Below, in pieces: positions 1 to 8,173 of a stretch of 64,000 bases of DNA. Under the pieces are notes generated by a model. The model was not told the DNA's origin. It did not search any database and saw only the letters and a program-made list of their open reading frames with translations. Source of the stretch: Lewinellaceae bacterium (lineage in GTDB: Bacteria > Bacteroidota > Bacteroidia > Chitinophagales > Saprospiraceae); assembly GCA_020636315.1 (NCBI GenBank), contig JACJYA010000002.1:186001-250000 (forward strand), given 5' to 3'. The first letter of the stretch is position 1. Every line of letters starts with the position of its first letter. Both the position numbers and the translations under genes were made by a program.

Positions 1-164
1 TGCTCATCCTGGGGGACAACTGGATACCCAACGCCGAGATCCACTTCGACGAAAAAGGGGAGAAAGTCATCAAATACTATCTGGAGGCCTTTATCGGAGG
101 ACTGGCGCCTTACCTGACGGAAACGGGTGTGCGGGAGTATTATAGGCTTATTACCGAAAGCTAA
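1..164 (+). CDS. C-terminal fragment of an unidentified protein
   Basis: An open frame runs in from the left edge (frame starting at base 3) and stops at TAA 162-164, leaving 53 residues. It ends in an acidic segment followed by an amphipathic helix (KYYLEAFIGGLAPYL). The pattern of a short strand, a proline, an acidic loop and a last long helix is like the C-terminus of NADPH-dependent FMN reductases of flavodoxin fold, but the fragment is too short to prove this. Only the 3' end is present, so domains and start cannot be judged. Confidence 0.55.
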   Translation, partial: LILGDNWIPNAEIHFDEKGEKVIKYYLEAFIGGLAPYLTETGVREYYRLITES

Positions 165-266
165 AAAGGTTTGAATTAAGATTTTCCTCAAAGATACAAT
201 GTAAACATCTTGCCTGCTTTTCACCTTCTATTCTAAGAGATATCAAACTAATAAACTCCTAACAAC

Positions 267-1838
267 ATGTCCTACCAGGAAGCGAAAGTTGCCAAATTAT
301 CCGATCTTCAAAACGGCGAAATGAAGCAGGTTGAAGTCGGTGATACCGAGGTGCTGCTCACCAAAGTCGATGATGAATTCCACGCTCTTTACGCCAAATG
401 CACCCACTACGGCGCCCCGCTGGCCGACGGCGCCCTCAACGGCCGGCGGCTGGTCTGCCCCTGGCACCACGCCTGCTTTGACGCCAAGACCGGCCGACAC
501 CTGGAAGCCTGTGGCATGGACGGCCTGCCCACCTACGACGTTCGCATCGAAGGTGAAGACGTCATCGTCCGGGTGCCGGATGACAGCCCGGACAGGGTTA
601 CCAATATCATGGCCCGGCCCGAGCCGGCCAATACCAGGGCCTATACCATCATTGGCGGAGGGGCTGCCGCCGCCTATGCTGCCGAGGGCATGCGCCAAGC
701 CGGCTTCACCGGCCGCATTGTCATGATAACTGCTGAAGAAGAACTGCCCTATGACCGCCCCAACTGCAGCAAGGATTACCTGCAGGGCGAGGCCCCTGAG
801 GAATGGATGCCGCTGCGGCCCGAAAGTTTCTACAAAGAACACGGCATCACCCTGCTCAAAGGACACCGGGTGAAGAGGGTGGATGAAGACGGAAAAAAAA
901 TACATTTTGAAAAAGGCGATCCGCTTGCCTTCGACAAACTGCTGATCGCTGCCGGGTCCGTTCCCCGGCAATTGCCCGTTCCCGGTGCCGGTTCGGAGAA
1001 CGTCCGAACCCTGAGGTCCCTCGCCGATAGCCGGGAGCTGCGCGAGTTGGCCAGGGAGGTGAAAAAAGTAGTTGTCATCGGAGCCTCCTTCATCGGGCTG
1101 GAGGGCGCCATGAGCCTGCAACACCTGGATTGTGAAGTCACAGTGGTGGCGCCGGAGAAGGTACCTTTCGCCAAAATCTGGGGAGAAGCAGTGGGAAACC
1201 GAATTCGAAAATGGCACGAAGAGGCCGGCGTTAAATTCCGCCTCGGCCGCACCGTGAACCACATTTACAACCAGGATAAGGTATCCTCTGTCGAACTGGA
1301 CGACGGCAGCCGCCTGGAAGCCGGGCTCGTACTGGTAGGCGTAGGGGTAAAACCCGCCACGGATTTTCTGGACGCCGACGCTCTCGAAGAGGATGGCAGT
1401 ATTTTCGTTGATGAATACCTGCAGGCCGGAGATGATCTGTATGCTGCCGGTGACGTGGCCTATTATCCGGAAAGAGGTGAATACACCCGCATAGAGCACT
1501 GGAAAGTGGCCTGCCAGCAGGGGCGGGTTGCCGGGATGAACATGGCGGGCGCCAACCTGAGCTACCATGCCGTGCCTTTCTTCTGGTCCGCCCAGCAGGA
1601 TAAGGTGCTGGGCTACATCGGCCACGTCAAAAATTATGAAGAAACTATTGTTGAGGGAGAGTTGGATGGTGATTCTTTCCTGGTGCACTACGTTAAAGGA
1701 GGAGCCATACGGGCCACATTATCCCTGTTCCGCGACGCAGAGTTGTGCGCCATCCAGGAATTGATGTATGAAAACCGGATGCCCTCCCCCGAAGAAGTCA
1801 AAAAAGGCGTAGATTGGCTGGAGTTATTAAAGGGATAA
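267..1838 (+). CDS. Rieske [2Fe-2S] / AIF-like FAD-NAD(P)H oxidoreductase (AIFM3-type)
   Basis: A 523-residue fusion of an N-terminal Rieske ferredoxin domain (about residues 5-105) and a pyridine nucleotide-disulfide oxidoreductase. The Rieske cluster ligands are visible as Cys45-x-His47 and Cys64-x-x-His67 (CTH and CPWH). The FAD Rossmann motif IIGGGAAAAYAA lies near residue 127, the NAD motif VVIGASFIGLEG near 270, and the second FAD motif YAAGDVAYYP near 391; a reductase C-terminal domain follows. This order matches the apoptosis-inducing-factor-like AIFM3 family and bacterial ferredoxin reductases of Rieske-dioxygenase systems. No oxygenase gene lies nearby, so the electron acceptor is unknown. 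No signal peptide is seen, so it is probably cytoplasmic. It is a single gene; the next gene points the other way. Confidence 0.9.
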   Translation: MSYQEAKVAKLSDLQNGEMKQVEVGDTEVLLTKVDDEFHALYAKCTHYGAPLADGALNGRRLVCPWHHACFDAKTGRHLEACGMDGLPTYDVRIEGEDVIVRVPDDSPDRVTNIMARPEPANTRAYTIIGGGAAAAYAAEGMRQAGFTGRIVMITAEEELPYDRPNCSKDYLQGEAPEEWMPLRPESFYKEHGITLLKGHRVKRVDEDGKKIHFEKGDPLAFDKLLIAAGSVPRQLPVPGAGSENVRTLRSLADSRELRELAREVKKVVVIGASFIGLEGAMSLQHLDCEVTVVAPEKVPFAKIWGEAVGNRIRKWHEEAGVKFRLGRTVNHIYNQDKVSSVELDDGSRLEAGLVLVGVGVKPATDFLDADALEEDGSIFVDEYLQAGDDLYAAGDVAYYPERGEYTRIEHWKVACQQGRVAGMNMAGANLSYHAVPFFWSAQQDKVLGYIGHVKNYEETIVEGELDGDSFLVHYVKGGAIRATLSLFRDAELCAIQELMYENRMPSPEEVKKGVDWLELLKG

Positions 1839-1947
1839 GTGTCCCGAAAATTCGAAGGTACGCGGACCAGTAGCGGCTTATTAATTAGCTTCGCGAAAAC
1901 CCAAAATCAAGCTTTTTCGCTATCAAAGCACCACCTCCAAACAAGCA

Positions 1948-2172
1948 CTAAGGGTTAAACAACTTGTCGATATCTTTTTGCATCTGCTTTACATCCTCAT
2001 CCTGGGGTGGATCGCCCTGATCAAGTATGGGCGGCACCTGGGGAGAAACCGGGGCCGGTGCTTCAGAGCGGTTGCCCAATTGCAGAACGTGCAGGGCGGC
2101 CCGTAACAGTTCGTTGTCCTCCGTCTGGAGGGCCTGCCGGATGATCTGAAGTTTTAAGTCTTTAGTTTCCAT
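1948..2172 (-). CDS. Small hypothetical protein (74 aa)
   Basis: The frame is open further upstream into pdxH, but the first plausible start is the ATG at 2172, giving METKDLKLQIIRQALQTEDN and so on. The N-terminal half is a charged amphipathic helix pair with an LKLxIIRQALQTEDxELL pattern, resembling small Bacteroidota addiction-module or antitoxin-like proteins. The C-terminal half is Pro/Gln/Asp-rich and probably disordered, ending in a KQMQKDIDKLF helix. No toxin-like partner gene is adjacent: pdxH lies 103 bp upstream on the same strand. The function is unknown and the antitoxin resemblance is weak. Confidence 0.55.
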   Translation of the reverse strand: METKDLKLQIIRQALQTEDNELLRAALHVLQLGNRSEAPAPVSPQVPPILDQGDPPQDEDVKQMQKDIDKLFNP

Positions 2173-2275
2173 TTTCAGGTTATTTTCGCCGGCCGGGCAG
2201 AGGTTTACAAACAAGTAGATTGCCAAAATAGTCAGCGAATTGAAAATCAAAGAATTCACGAAGCAAGGCGCTCCC

Positions 2276-2914
2276 TTACGGCGCCAGGCGCTCCAGCCCC
2301 CAGCCTCCATTCTCCCGCCGGGAGTACAAGAACCGGTCGTGTAAACGGTTGGGGCGGCCCTGCCAGAACTCAAAACTGCTGGGCGCCACCCGGTAGCCCC
2401 CCCAGAAGGAAGGCAGAGGCACCTCATGGTTCCGGAACTTGCGCTTGAGCTCCTCGAATTTAGCCATCAGCAGCTGCCGGGAGCCAATGACTGAACTTTG
2501 GTTGGATACCCAGGCGCCAATCTGGCTGCCGCGCGGGCGGCTCATGAAGTATTTCAGCGATTCGCCCGCCGACACTTGTTCAGAGCGGCCGGCAATGTGC
2601 ACCTGGCGTTCCAGTTCCGGCCAGTAGAACAACAGGGATACCTGTGGGTTTCCGGCAATCTCTCTGGCCTTTCGGCTTTCGTAGTTGGTGAAAAAAACCA
2701 GGCCTTCCTCATCGAAATACTTCAGGAGGACGGTACGCTGGGAAGGTTGCCCGCTTGAGGCCACGGTAGCCAGGCTCATGGCATTAGGAGTTACCACTTC
2801 ACTATTCAGGGCCTGCCGGAACCAGTGTTCAAACTGCTGAAAGGGGTCTTTATCGAGGTTTTTCCGGGAAAGGCCCTCCCGGGTGTATTCTTCGCGTAGA
2901 GCAGCAAGGTCCAT
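2276..2914 (-). CDS. pdxH: Pyridoxamine 5'-phosphate oxidase
   Basis: A 212-residue FMN-dependent enzyme that oxidises pyridoxamine or pyridoxine 5'-phosphate to pyridoxal 5'-phosphate, the last step of the B6 salvage route. Family landmarks are intact: SQRTVLLKYFDEEGLVFFTN (FMN and substrate contacts, about residues 58-77), the SRKAREI loop, LLFYWPELERQVHI, the SRPRGSQIGAW segment and the terminal WQGRPNRLHDR substrate and FMN motif. The length is typical of bacterial PdxH (210-230). The start at 2914 gives the usual MDLAALREEYTREGL N-terminus. It is a single gene, divergent from the secreted protein gene starting at 3168. Confidence 0.96.
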   Translation of the reverse strand: MDLAALREEYTREGLSRKNLDKDPFQQFEHWFRQALNSEVVTPNAMSLATVASSGQPSQRTVLLKYFDEEGLVFFTNYESRKAREIAGNPQVSLLFYWPELERQVHIAGRSEQVSAGESLKYFMSRPRGSQIGAWVSNQSSVIGSRQLLMAKFEELKRKFRNHEVPLPSFWGGYRVAPSSFEFWQGRPNRLHDRFLYSRRENGGWGLERLAP

Positions 2915-3167
2915 ATCGGGGAAGTAGTTGGTTCAGGGCCCAAACCTAATACAATTGCGGGGGATTGGCAAGAAAAAGCCGGAGTGCTTCCCCTTGCCTC
3001 CGAATTTTCGACGAAAATTGCTCCTGCAGAGCGCCCTATTTTGCAAAATAAACACAATGCACTGAAAATCAATTATTTAAAAGCAGGTCAAATTCGTCGA
3101 TTTTTCCCTTCCCCCTCTATCGCAGTATTGTTCCGCAGGCTACATTGCACGAAATTTTACCACAACA

Positions 3168-5363
3168 ATGCGCAAAGCAACTTTACTGTTTTTGCTACTG
3201 ACCTGCGGTGTCGTTGCCGCTCAGGATGTGAAAGTTCTCAACCTGAAATCGAACGACGTCATTTACCTGCCTTCCACCGGCCGGCTGTACGTTTCCACTC
3301 CTGAAGGGGGGAATCACGGCAACAGCCTTTGCGTGATAAACCCCTACCACGGGACGATCGACACCTGCTACTACATCGGCGGTTCGCCGGGGGTAATGGC
3401 TGTTTCGGATGATGAAATGTACATTTACATCGGCCTGACAAGCATTCCTGAAATCGTGCGCTTCGGGCTGGAAAGCCAGGCTGTCACCCTGCGTTTTTCC
3501 TTAGGCAGTGCAGGGGAGTTGTACGGCCCCAACTACGCGGACGACATCGCTGTGATGCCGGGAGCTCCCGGGGTGGCCGCTGTTTCACTAATGAGCCAGC
3601 TGACCGGGCCACGCCATACCGGAGTAGCCATTTTTGATGACGGGGTGCAACGGCCTGTCACCACTTCCGTGCACACCGGGAGCAACAGCCTCGCATTCGA
3701 CCCGGCTACGGGCCTGCTCTACGGGCTGAATAATGAAAGCTCAGAGTTCGGCCTCAGAAAAATGGCCATTGACGCTGGTGGCGTGAATGTACTCAGTGTT
3801 ACAGAAGGCCTGTTCAACAAGTTTGGCGACGAGATCGAATACGCCGAAGGCAAGCTGTATTCAAACCTTGGGCAGGAGATCGGCCTTAGTAGCGATACGC
3901 CGGTTCTGGCCGGACAATTCGACCCGGATTTCAGCCTCCATAGCGCAGGAGTAGAAATTGCCCCGGATTCCAATGTGGTGTATTTTCTGAATTCCACCTA
4001 TAGCCCATGGCTGGCCCTGCAAACTTTCGACAAGAACACTCGCAACCTGGCCGATGAACGGGAATTCCTCAACCTCGGAGGCTATGTCTGGGATCTCGTA
4101 AGCTGGGGTGGCGAAGGCAAACTGGCATTTATTACCCAAGACAACATCAACAACGTGCATAACCACCTGGTGATCCTGCGCAATTGCACTTCCTCTATCA
4201 CGGAGCCACCTGTGCTGGAACAGATATCCGGCGGTTGTTTTGGAGATACTCTGGAACTCAGCGCTGTTGAAGAGCCTGGCCCAGTGTTCTGGTCGAACGG
4301 GCAGACAGGCCCGGTAGCCGTTGCCACCACTCCCCAGGAGATCTGGTATCAAATTGCCGATGAACAGGGATGCCTGAGCCCTCCGTCCAACTCTGTCTTT
4401 GTGAGTTTCGAATATCCAACCGCTCCACCGCATATCGAAGTGTCTGGTTCCCCTGCCCTCTGCCAGGGTGGGCAGGTTACCTTAACCGCACCTCTGTATC
4501 CCGGATCCTTCGGGCTTCTCTGGAGCAACGGAGCAGATGGGGAAACCCTGGCTGTGACGGAACCTGGGGTGTACAGTGTTCAGTCCATGTCGCTCAACGG
4601 ATGCCTCAGCGAGCACTCTGAGCCGGTGATAGTTTATTTGATTGATGAACCGGCGCCCCCCCGGCCAATTATTTTCGTAGAAGGAGAAACGGAATTCTGT
4701 GACAATATGCCCAGCCTGTTATGGGCGCCGGAGGGATACTCCAACTATCTCTGGAGCAACGGCAATCAGTTAATCTTCATTCAACCTTTTGCATCCGGGC
4801 TATACAGCGTTCAGGTGCAGAATGAAGCCGGTTGCCTGAGCCTTCCCTCGGAGCCGGTGGACATCACCGTGTATCCCAGCCCTCCCATACCTGACATTTA
4901 CCTTTCCAACAACAACTTTCTCTACAGCAACACGCTTCTGAACACCGGATTGCAGTGGCTGCTGAATGGCGGCCCCGTCCCGGGAGCCAACAGCCAGGTA
5001 CTGGAGATTTTGCAAACCGGCAGCTATAGCCTGCAGATCACCATTGATAGCTGTTCTTCTGTTTCAGCAGATCTGTATGTGGTAATCTCGGGCGCCGATG
5101 AACCTGCAATCGATGGAGCGTCAGCCCTATTTCCCAACCCTGCCTCGGGCGTGGCTTACCTTCACCTTGCTGCACCCGAAAGCCGGGCGGGATGGATCCG
5201 CATCCGGAGTATGGAAGGCAAACTCCTCGGCAGCCAGGTGCTGCTTGCCGGGCAGGAAGTTCAGGAGCTTTTTCTCCATAAGTTGCCTGCCGGTTTATAC
5301 ACCGTGGAAGCTTTTGACGGAAACGGAAGGAGGATTGCTGTGGAAAGGCTGGCAAAAAGGTAG
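3168..5363 (+). CDS. Secreted beta-propeller protein with T9SS type A sorting domain
   Basis: A 731-residue exported protein. The first 19 residues (MRKATLLFLLLTCGVVAAQ) form a signal peptide. Residues about 20-340 show repeated strands of a YncE/lactonase-like beta-propeller (for example TGRLYVSTPEG, GGSPGVMAVSDDEMYIYIG). About 345-640 carries three or more Ig-like modules marked by a recurring LLWSNGA/YLWSNGN pattern and C-x-G-x-x-x-L repeats. The last ~80 residues (SALFPNPASGVAYLHLAAPE ... LPAGLYTV) are a T9SS type A sorting domain that would direct export across the outer membrane and surface attachment. An adhesin or surface structural role is plausible; no catalytic residues are recognised. 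A 16-bp-stem hairpin follows the stop codon. Confidence 0.9.
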   Translation: MRKATLLFLLLTCGVVAAQDVKVLNLKSNDVIYLPSTGRLYVSTPEGGNHGNSLCVINPYHGTIDTCYYIGGSPGVMAVSDDEMYIYIGLTSIPEIVRFGLESQAVTLRFSLGSAGELYGPNYADDIAVMPGAPGVAAVSLMSQLTGPRHTGVAIFDDGVQRPVTTSVHTGSNSLAFDPATGLLYGLNNESSEFGLRKMAIDAGGVNVLSVTEGLFNKFGDEIEYAEGKLYSNLGQEIGLSSDTPVLAGQFDPDFSLHSAGVEIAPDSNVVYFLNSTYSPWLALQTFDKNTRNLADEREFLNLGGYVWDLVSWGGEGKLAFITQDNINNVHNHLVILRNCTSSITEPPVLEQISGGCFGDTLELSAVEEPGPVFWSNGQTGPVAVATTPQEIWYQIADEQGCLSPPSNSVFVSFEYPTAPPHIEVSGSPALCQGGQVTLTAPLYPGSFGLLWSNGADGETLAVTEPGVYSVQSMSLNGCLSEHSEPVIVYLIDEPAPPRPIIFVEGETEFCDNMPSLLWAPEGYSNYLWSNGNQLIFIQPFASGLYSVQVQNEAGCLSLPSEPVDITVYPSPPIPDIYLSNNNFLYSNTLLNTGLQWLLNGGPVPGANSQVLEILQTGSYSLQITIDSCSSVSADLYVVISGADEPAIDGASALFPNPASGVAYLHLAAPESRAGWIRIRSMEGKLLGSQVLLAGQEVQELFLHKLPAGLYTVEAFDGNGRRIAVERLAKR

Positions 5364-5370
5364 GAAGCCT

Positions 5371-5405
5371 TAGATGGAAGGCACTTTCGAAGTGCCTTCC
5401 ATCTA
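5371..5405. terminator. Perfect 16-bp stem hairpin after the T9SS gene
   Basis: Arms 5371-5386 (TAGATGGAAGGCACTT) and 5390-5405 are exact reverse complements with a 3-nt loop. The hairpin begins 7 bp after the stop codon of the upstream gene. No long T-run follows, so it may be a transcription terminator acting in both directions or an mRNA-stabilising hairpin. It lies between genes that converge. Confidence 0.6.
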
Positions 5406-5428
5406 TACTATCGCCTCAGAAGGCCGCC

Positions 5429-5656
5429 TCAAACCCCACACTGCGGCTCCCGCCAGTCATTGATGTCTTTTTCCAGCTGTCGGAGAAAGGTGGCGATAGC
5501 CTCTTCTCCCCGGATCATCATTCCCTGTTCCTGCAGCAGCAATGGAACGACAGCTGCCTCATCCTCCTCAAACCGGTGGGCGGTAACCAACTCCTCCAGT
5601 TTTTCTTTCCAGCTTTCCAGCCGGGCGTCCCATTCGGCATACCGGATAATTACCAT
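5429..5656 (-). CDS. Small hypothetical protein (75 aa)
   Basis: The protein starts MVIIRYAEWDARLESWKEKL and ends in DINDWREPQCGV. The C-terminal part, MMIRGEEAIATFLRQLEKDI, resembles the last strand-helix unit of glutaredoxin-like or thioredoxin-fold proteins, in which a substrate-facing residue is followed by GxxAIxxFLxxLE. The CxxC half of that fold is absent, so it is not a working redoxin by itself. Codon use is similar to the neighbours and the ATG at 5656 is the only good start. Function unknown; existence moderately likely. Confidence 0.5.
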   Translation of the reverse strand: MVIIRYAEWDARLESWKEKLEELVTAHRFEEDEAAVVPLLLQEQGMMIRGEEAIATFLRQLEKDINDWREPQCGV

Positions 5657-5772
5657 AGTAGTGATAAAAAAAATTTGCTGAGTTTGTAACGCCTTCCATT
5701 CCTACAGGATAAAGGGTTGACAACAAGATACAAATCCCAAACTAAACCCTGGTATAATCCCATGATGAAATC

Positions 5773-5807
5773 GCGGGGGAGCCGCCGGAACGAGGTGGCT
5801 CCCGCCG
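5773..5807. terminator. GC-rich imperfect hairpin downstream of the porin gene
   Basis: GCGGGGGAGCC near 5773 pairs with GGCTCCCGCCGC ending at 5807 around a short loop. The hairpin lies 147 bp past the stop of the leftward-transcribed porin gene (5954). It has no strong U-tract on the minus strand. A terminator role is inferred only from position. Nothing else is recognised in the 297 bp between 5657 and 5953. Confidence 0.35.
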
Positions 5808-5953
5808 CACCCTTACATTTATCCCAAAACTTCGTTACAATTTGACTAGAGAGGGTAGGCCGGATGGTGTGGAGACGCGCCTCCGGTTTTTTTCGTGGAT
5901 TCGTGGATTGGTTGCCCGCCTTCGCATGGCTCAGCCGGGTAAAATTCGGAAAA

Positions 5954-7909
5954 TCAATTCAAAAACCGCCATTTCAGGCCCAGCCGGAAGACGGAGCTGG
6001 GGTGAGCATAATAAGCCGTCTGGTAAAAGAGCCGGTTGGTGATCAGAGCCGCCGTGGCATTTTCCCATTTAATGAAAGCCCGGAACTTGGTCACCCGCAT
6101 GCTGAAGAAAGCATCGGCAGCGGGATAGTACTCTACCTCCTGGCTGTCCTGCAATTGAAACTGGCCGGTCACCGGGTTGTAATAGGGGGCATAGAAAGAA
6201 TTGTTGAACCGGAGGTCAACCCCCGTACGCACATCCAGCACTTTAAACCATTTACCGGCATAGTAAAGGCTGTGTTTGGAATAGATGGAAGGCAGCCGGA
6301 TGAAATCCTCCGTTGCCTGTTGCAGGGCAATGATATTGTCCAGATGGAAATTACCCACCCTGAAATCCTTTTTGATGATCAACTGGGCAATACTGATCGG
6401 GATGCCGGTTTGCTGCGGCAGCCCCAGGGTATCGAAATAAATGTAGTTGTTGAGCAGGTGATACCGCCCGGATATTTCCAGCCGGAAAGCGGGAAGGGTA
6501 TAGGTGCCGGAAAGAGTGGTGCTGAGTGTTTTGTTGAAGTCATTTCGATATATCTGTTGCTCCGACAGGTAGAGGCGATGTTCCATCAGCGTCGGGGAAT
6601 ACAGCTGGTTGATAGCTCCAAGGGCCAGGCTGCCCACTTTTTTGAAATCGAAAAAAAGGTTGCCTTCCGCCCGGTAATCTCCGGCATTGGCCCAAAGGCC
6701 GAAATGCCCGTACAGGTTGATGCGCAGCCGCTCACTGGGGTTGAACCGATACTTTCCCGTCAGGAAAAGGTTGCTGAGAGTGGTATCGGCGCTGGCTTCT
6801 TCAATGTGATGCAGGCTGTGAACCATTCCCACCTCCAGGAGGTCGCGTTGGTTTTTCGCCATTTCCTCATCGCTGCGGCCCAGCTTGAAAGTAGCCAGGC
6901 GAAAGCTGTTCTCCAGTTTCCGGTGCTTAAAATAGAGGCGGGTTCCCCTTACATCCGGGAGAAGGGCCGGGTAGGCATTGTAAAACGAAGAATCCTGGGC
7001 TACATCGTATTCATCGTGATATTTATAGGTGCTGTTGTTTAAAACGGCCTGATGAGAGATGGTGTAAGACCGGCGAGTTCCCCGGATAGAATCCTGGCCG
7101 CCGCCAAAGCGATAGTAATGGGTATAACTGAACTCCCGGTGAGCGTGCCGCGTCCGGGCGCTTCCCAGAAATACCTCCGCCGAACTGGGGCTGCTGAACT
7201 GTCCCTGAGCGATGGGCTCCCGGCGTATCCCCCCATTGTCCTCCTGCTGGATAGTATTGGCTGCAAAACTGAAGAAACCATCGTAGCGGCCGTTGCTGCT
7301 TTCGTACCGGAGCCCATTGGTGAATGCAGTATTGCGATTGTTCTGATTGGGAAACTGGCTTTGGGTGCCGAACTGCGTGATGCGTTTGTAATCAAGGGAA
7401 TAGTTGAGCCCATTGGCAAAGTTCCGGCTGAATTGAGCCGTTGTATAACCATCAGCCTGTTCGGAACCCATGGTATAGGAAACATTGGAATAGGGCCGCT
7501 CGATGCGGTAAAAAGGCAACTCATCACCGGTAGTCATATAGAGATCATACTGGTGTAACCCGACGTCGAAACCCCGCCTCCACGCCGCCTCAAATACAAT
7601 GGGCTGATGAGCCGAGCCCAGGATACCCAGGTGCCGGTAATCGAGGTCCCGCTTCCGAACCGGGTCATACTGGCGAAAATAGTTCCCCAGTGTCGAATCT
7701 GAAAAGGGGATCTCCTGGTTGGGGTTGTCGGCAAAAAAGTAGAAGATATCGAAAGTATCCAGCTCTATTTCATTCTGCTCGGCTTTCCCCGTGCGTGCAC
7801 TACTGCTGCTGCCCCGGTTTCCGGAAGGGAATCCCGGTTGCTGCCCCGGCAACAGGGCCGGCGCCAGCAGGGCCAGCAGAAAAAAAATGCATGGAATACT
7901 TCTTTTCAT
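5954..7909 (-). CDS. Putative outer membrane porin (Porin_10-like)
   Basis: A 651-residue protein with a signal peptide (MKRSIPCIFFLLALLAPALL, then PGQQ) followed by a polar Ser-rich linker. From residue about 45 the sequence is a succession of alternating amphipathic strands rich in Tyr, Phe, Arg and Asn, ending in an aromatic residue-rich terminal strand (SVFRLGLKWRFLN), as expected for an outer-membrane beta-barrel. The landmark opening, DTFDIFYFFADNPNQEIPFS with LGNYFRQYDPVRKRDLDYRH a little further on, is typical of the Bacteroidota putative porin family (Porin_10). Substrate specificity cannot be told. The 5' leader contains a 105-bp long inverted repeat that ends 9 bp before the start codon. 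Confidence 0.85.
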   Translation of the reverse strand: MKRSIPCIFFLLALLAPALLPGQQPGFPSGNRGSSSSARTGKAEQNEIELDTFDIFYFFADNPNQEIPFSDSTLGNYFRQYDPVRKRDLDYRHLGILGSAHQPIVFEAAWRRGFDVGLHQYDLYMTTGDELPFYRIERPYSNVSYTMGSEQADGYTTAQFSRNFANGLNYSLDYKRITQFGTQSQFPNQNNRNTAFTNGLRYESSNGRYDGFFSFAANTIQQEDNGGIRREPIAQGQFSSPSSAEVFLGSARTRHAHREFSYTHYYRFGGGQDSIRGTRRSYTISHQAVLNNSTYKYHDEYDVAQDSSFYNAYPALLPDVRGTRLYFKHRKLENSFRLATFKLGRSDEEMAKNQRDLLEVGMVHSLHHIEEASADTTLSNLFLTGKYRFNPSERLRINLYGHFGLWANAGDYRAEGNLFFDFKKVGSLALGAINQLYSPTLMEHRLYLSEQQIYRNDFNKTLSTTLSGTYTLPAFRLEISGRYHLLNNYIYFDTLGLPQQTGIPISIAQLIIKKDFRVGNFHLDNIIALQQATEDFIRLPSIYSKHSLYYAGKWFKVLDVRTGVDLRFNNSFYAPYYNPVTGQFQLQDSQEVEYYPAADAFFSMRVTKFRAFIKWENATAALITNRLFYQTAYYAHPSSVFRLGLKWRFLN

Positions 7910-7918
7910 ATGTAGTGG

Positions 7919-8023
7919 TTAAAAAATAAATTCGACATTTCGGGCCATTGAGTTGGGGCTGGCCTTCGCCTAAATAAGGCTCCAGGCCTGACCCAGCTCA
8001 CTGGCGTCGAATTTATTTTTTAA
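7919..8023. repeat. 105-bp MITE-like element with 18-bp perfect inverted ends
   Basis: Bases 7919-7936 (TTAAAAAATAAATTCGAC) and 8006-8023 are exact reverse complements. Between them is a second, imperfect pairing (GAGTTGGGG with CCCAGCTC). The whole can fold into one long hairpin. It sits directly in the leader of the porin gene. No clear target-site duplication is visible beyond the A/T-rich flanks, so it may be a MITE, a REP-like unit, or a regulatory hairpin. Confidence 0.6.
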
Positions 8024-8093
8024 ATGTTCCTGAATATTGATCTCCGGTCCGGCAGCAAAGGCATCAGGGGGAATAAAGTGTAGAAGTGTGAGT

Positions 8094-8163
8094 GTGTAAA
8101 GGTGTAAAAGTTCTTCCCTGATACACCGCTCTCTGCTCTCTCTTGCACTTTTACACTTTACAC
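8094..8163. repeat. Intergenic inverted repeat (GTGTAAAG...CTTTACAC)
   Basis: GTGTAAAGGTGTAAAAG at 8094-8110 pairs with CTTTTACACTTTACAC at 8148-8163 (one bulged G). The loop holds CTGATACACCGCTCTCTGCTC at 8118-8138, which recurs in inverted orientation at 51289-51309 with one mismatch. It follows the stop of the gene at 8174 and could act as its terminator, but the recurrence suggests a dispersed repeat. Confidence 0.5.
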
Positions 8164-8173
8164 CTATCCACTT

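Noticed and set aside
297..1688. Long minus-strand open frame opposite the Rieske-AIF gene
   Set aside because: It is a shadow of a GC-rich gene; the protein has no family features, while the plus strand has complete Rieske, FAD and NAD motifs.
5864..7042. Plus-strand frame of 392 codons opposite the porin gene
   Set aside because: The minus-strand protein has a signal peptide and beta-barrel pattern; this frame has none and starts in intergenic DNA.
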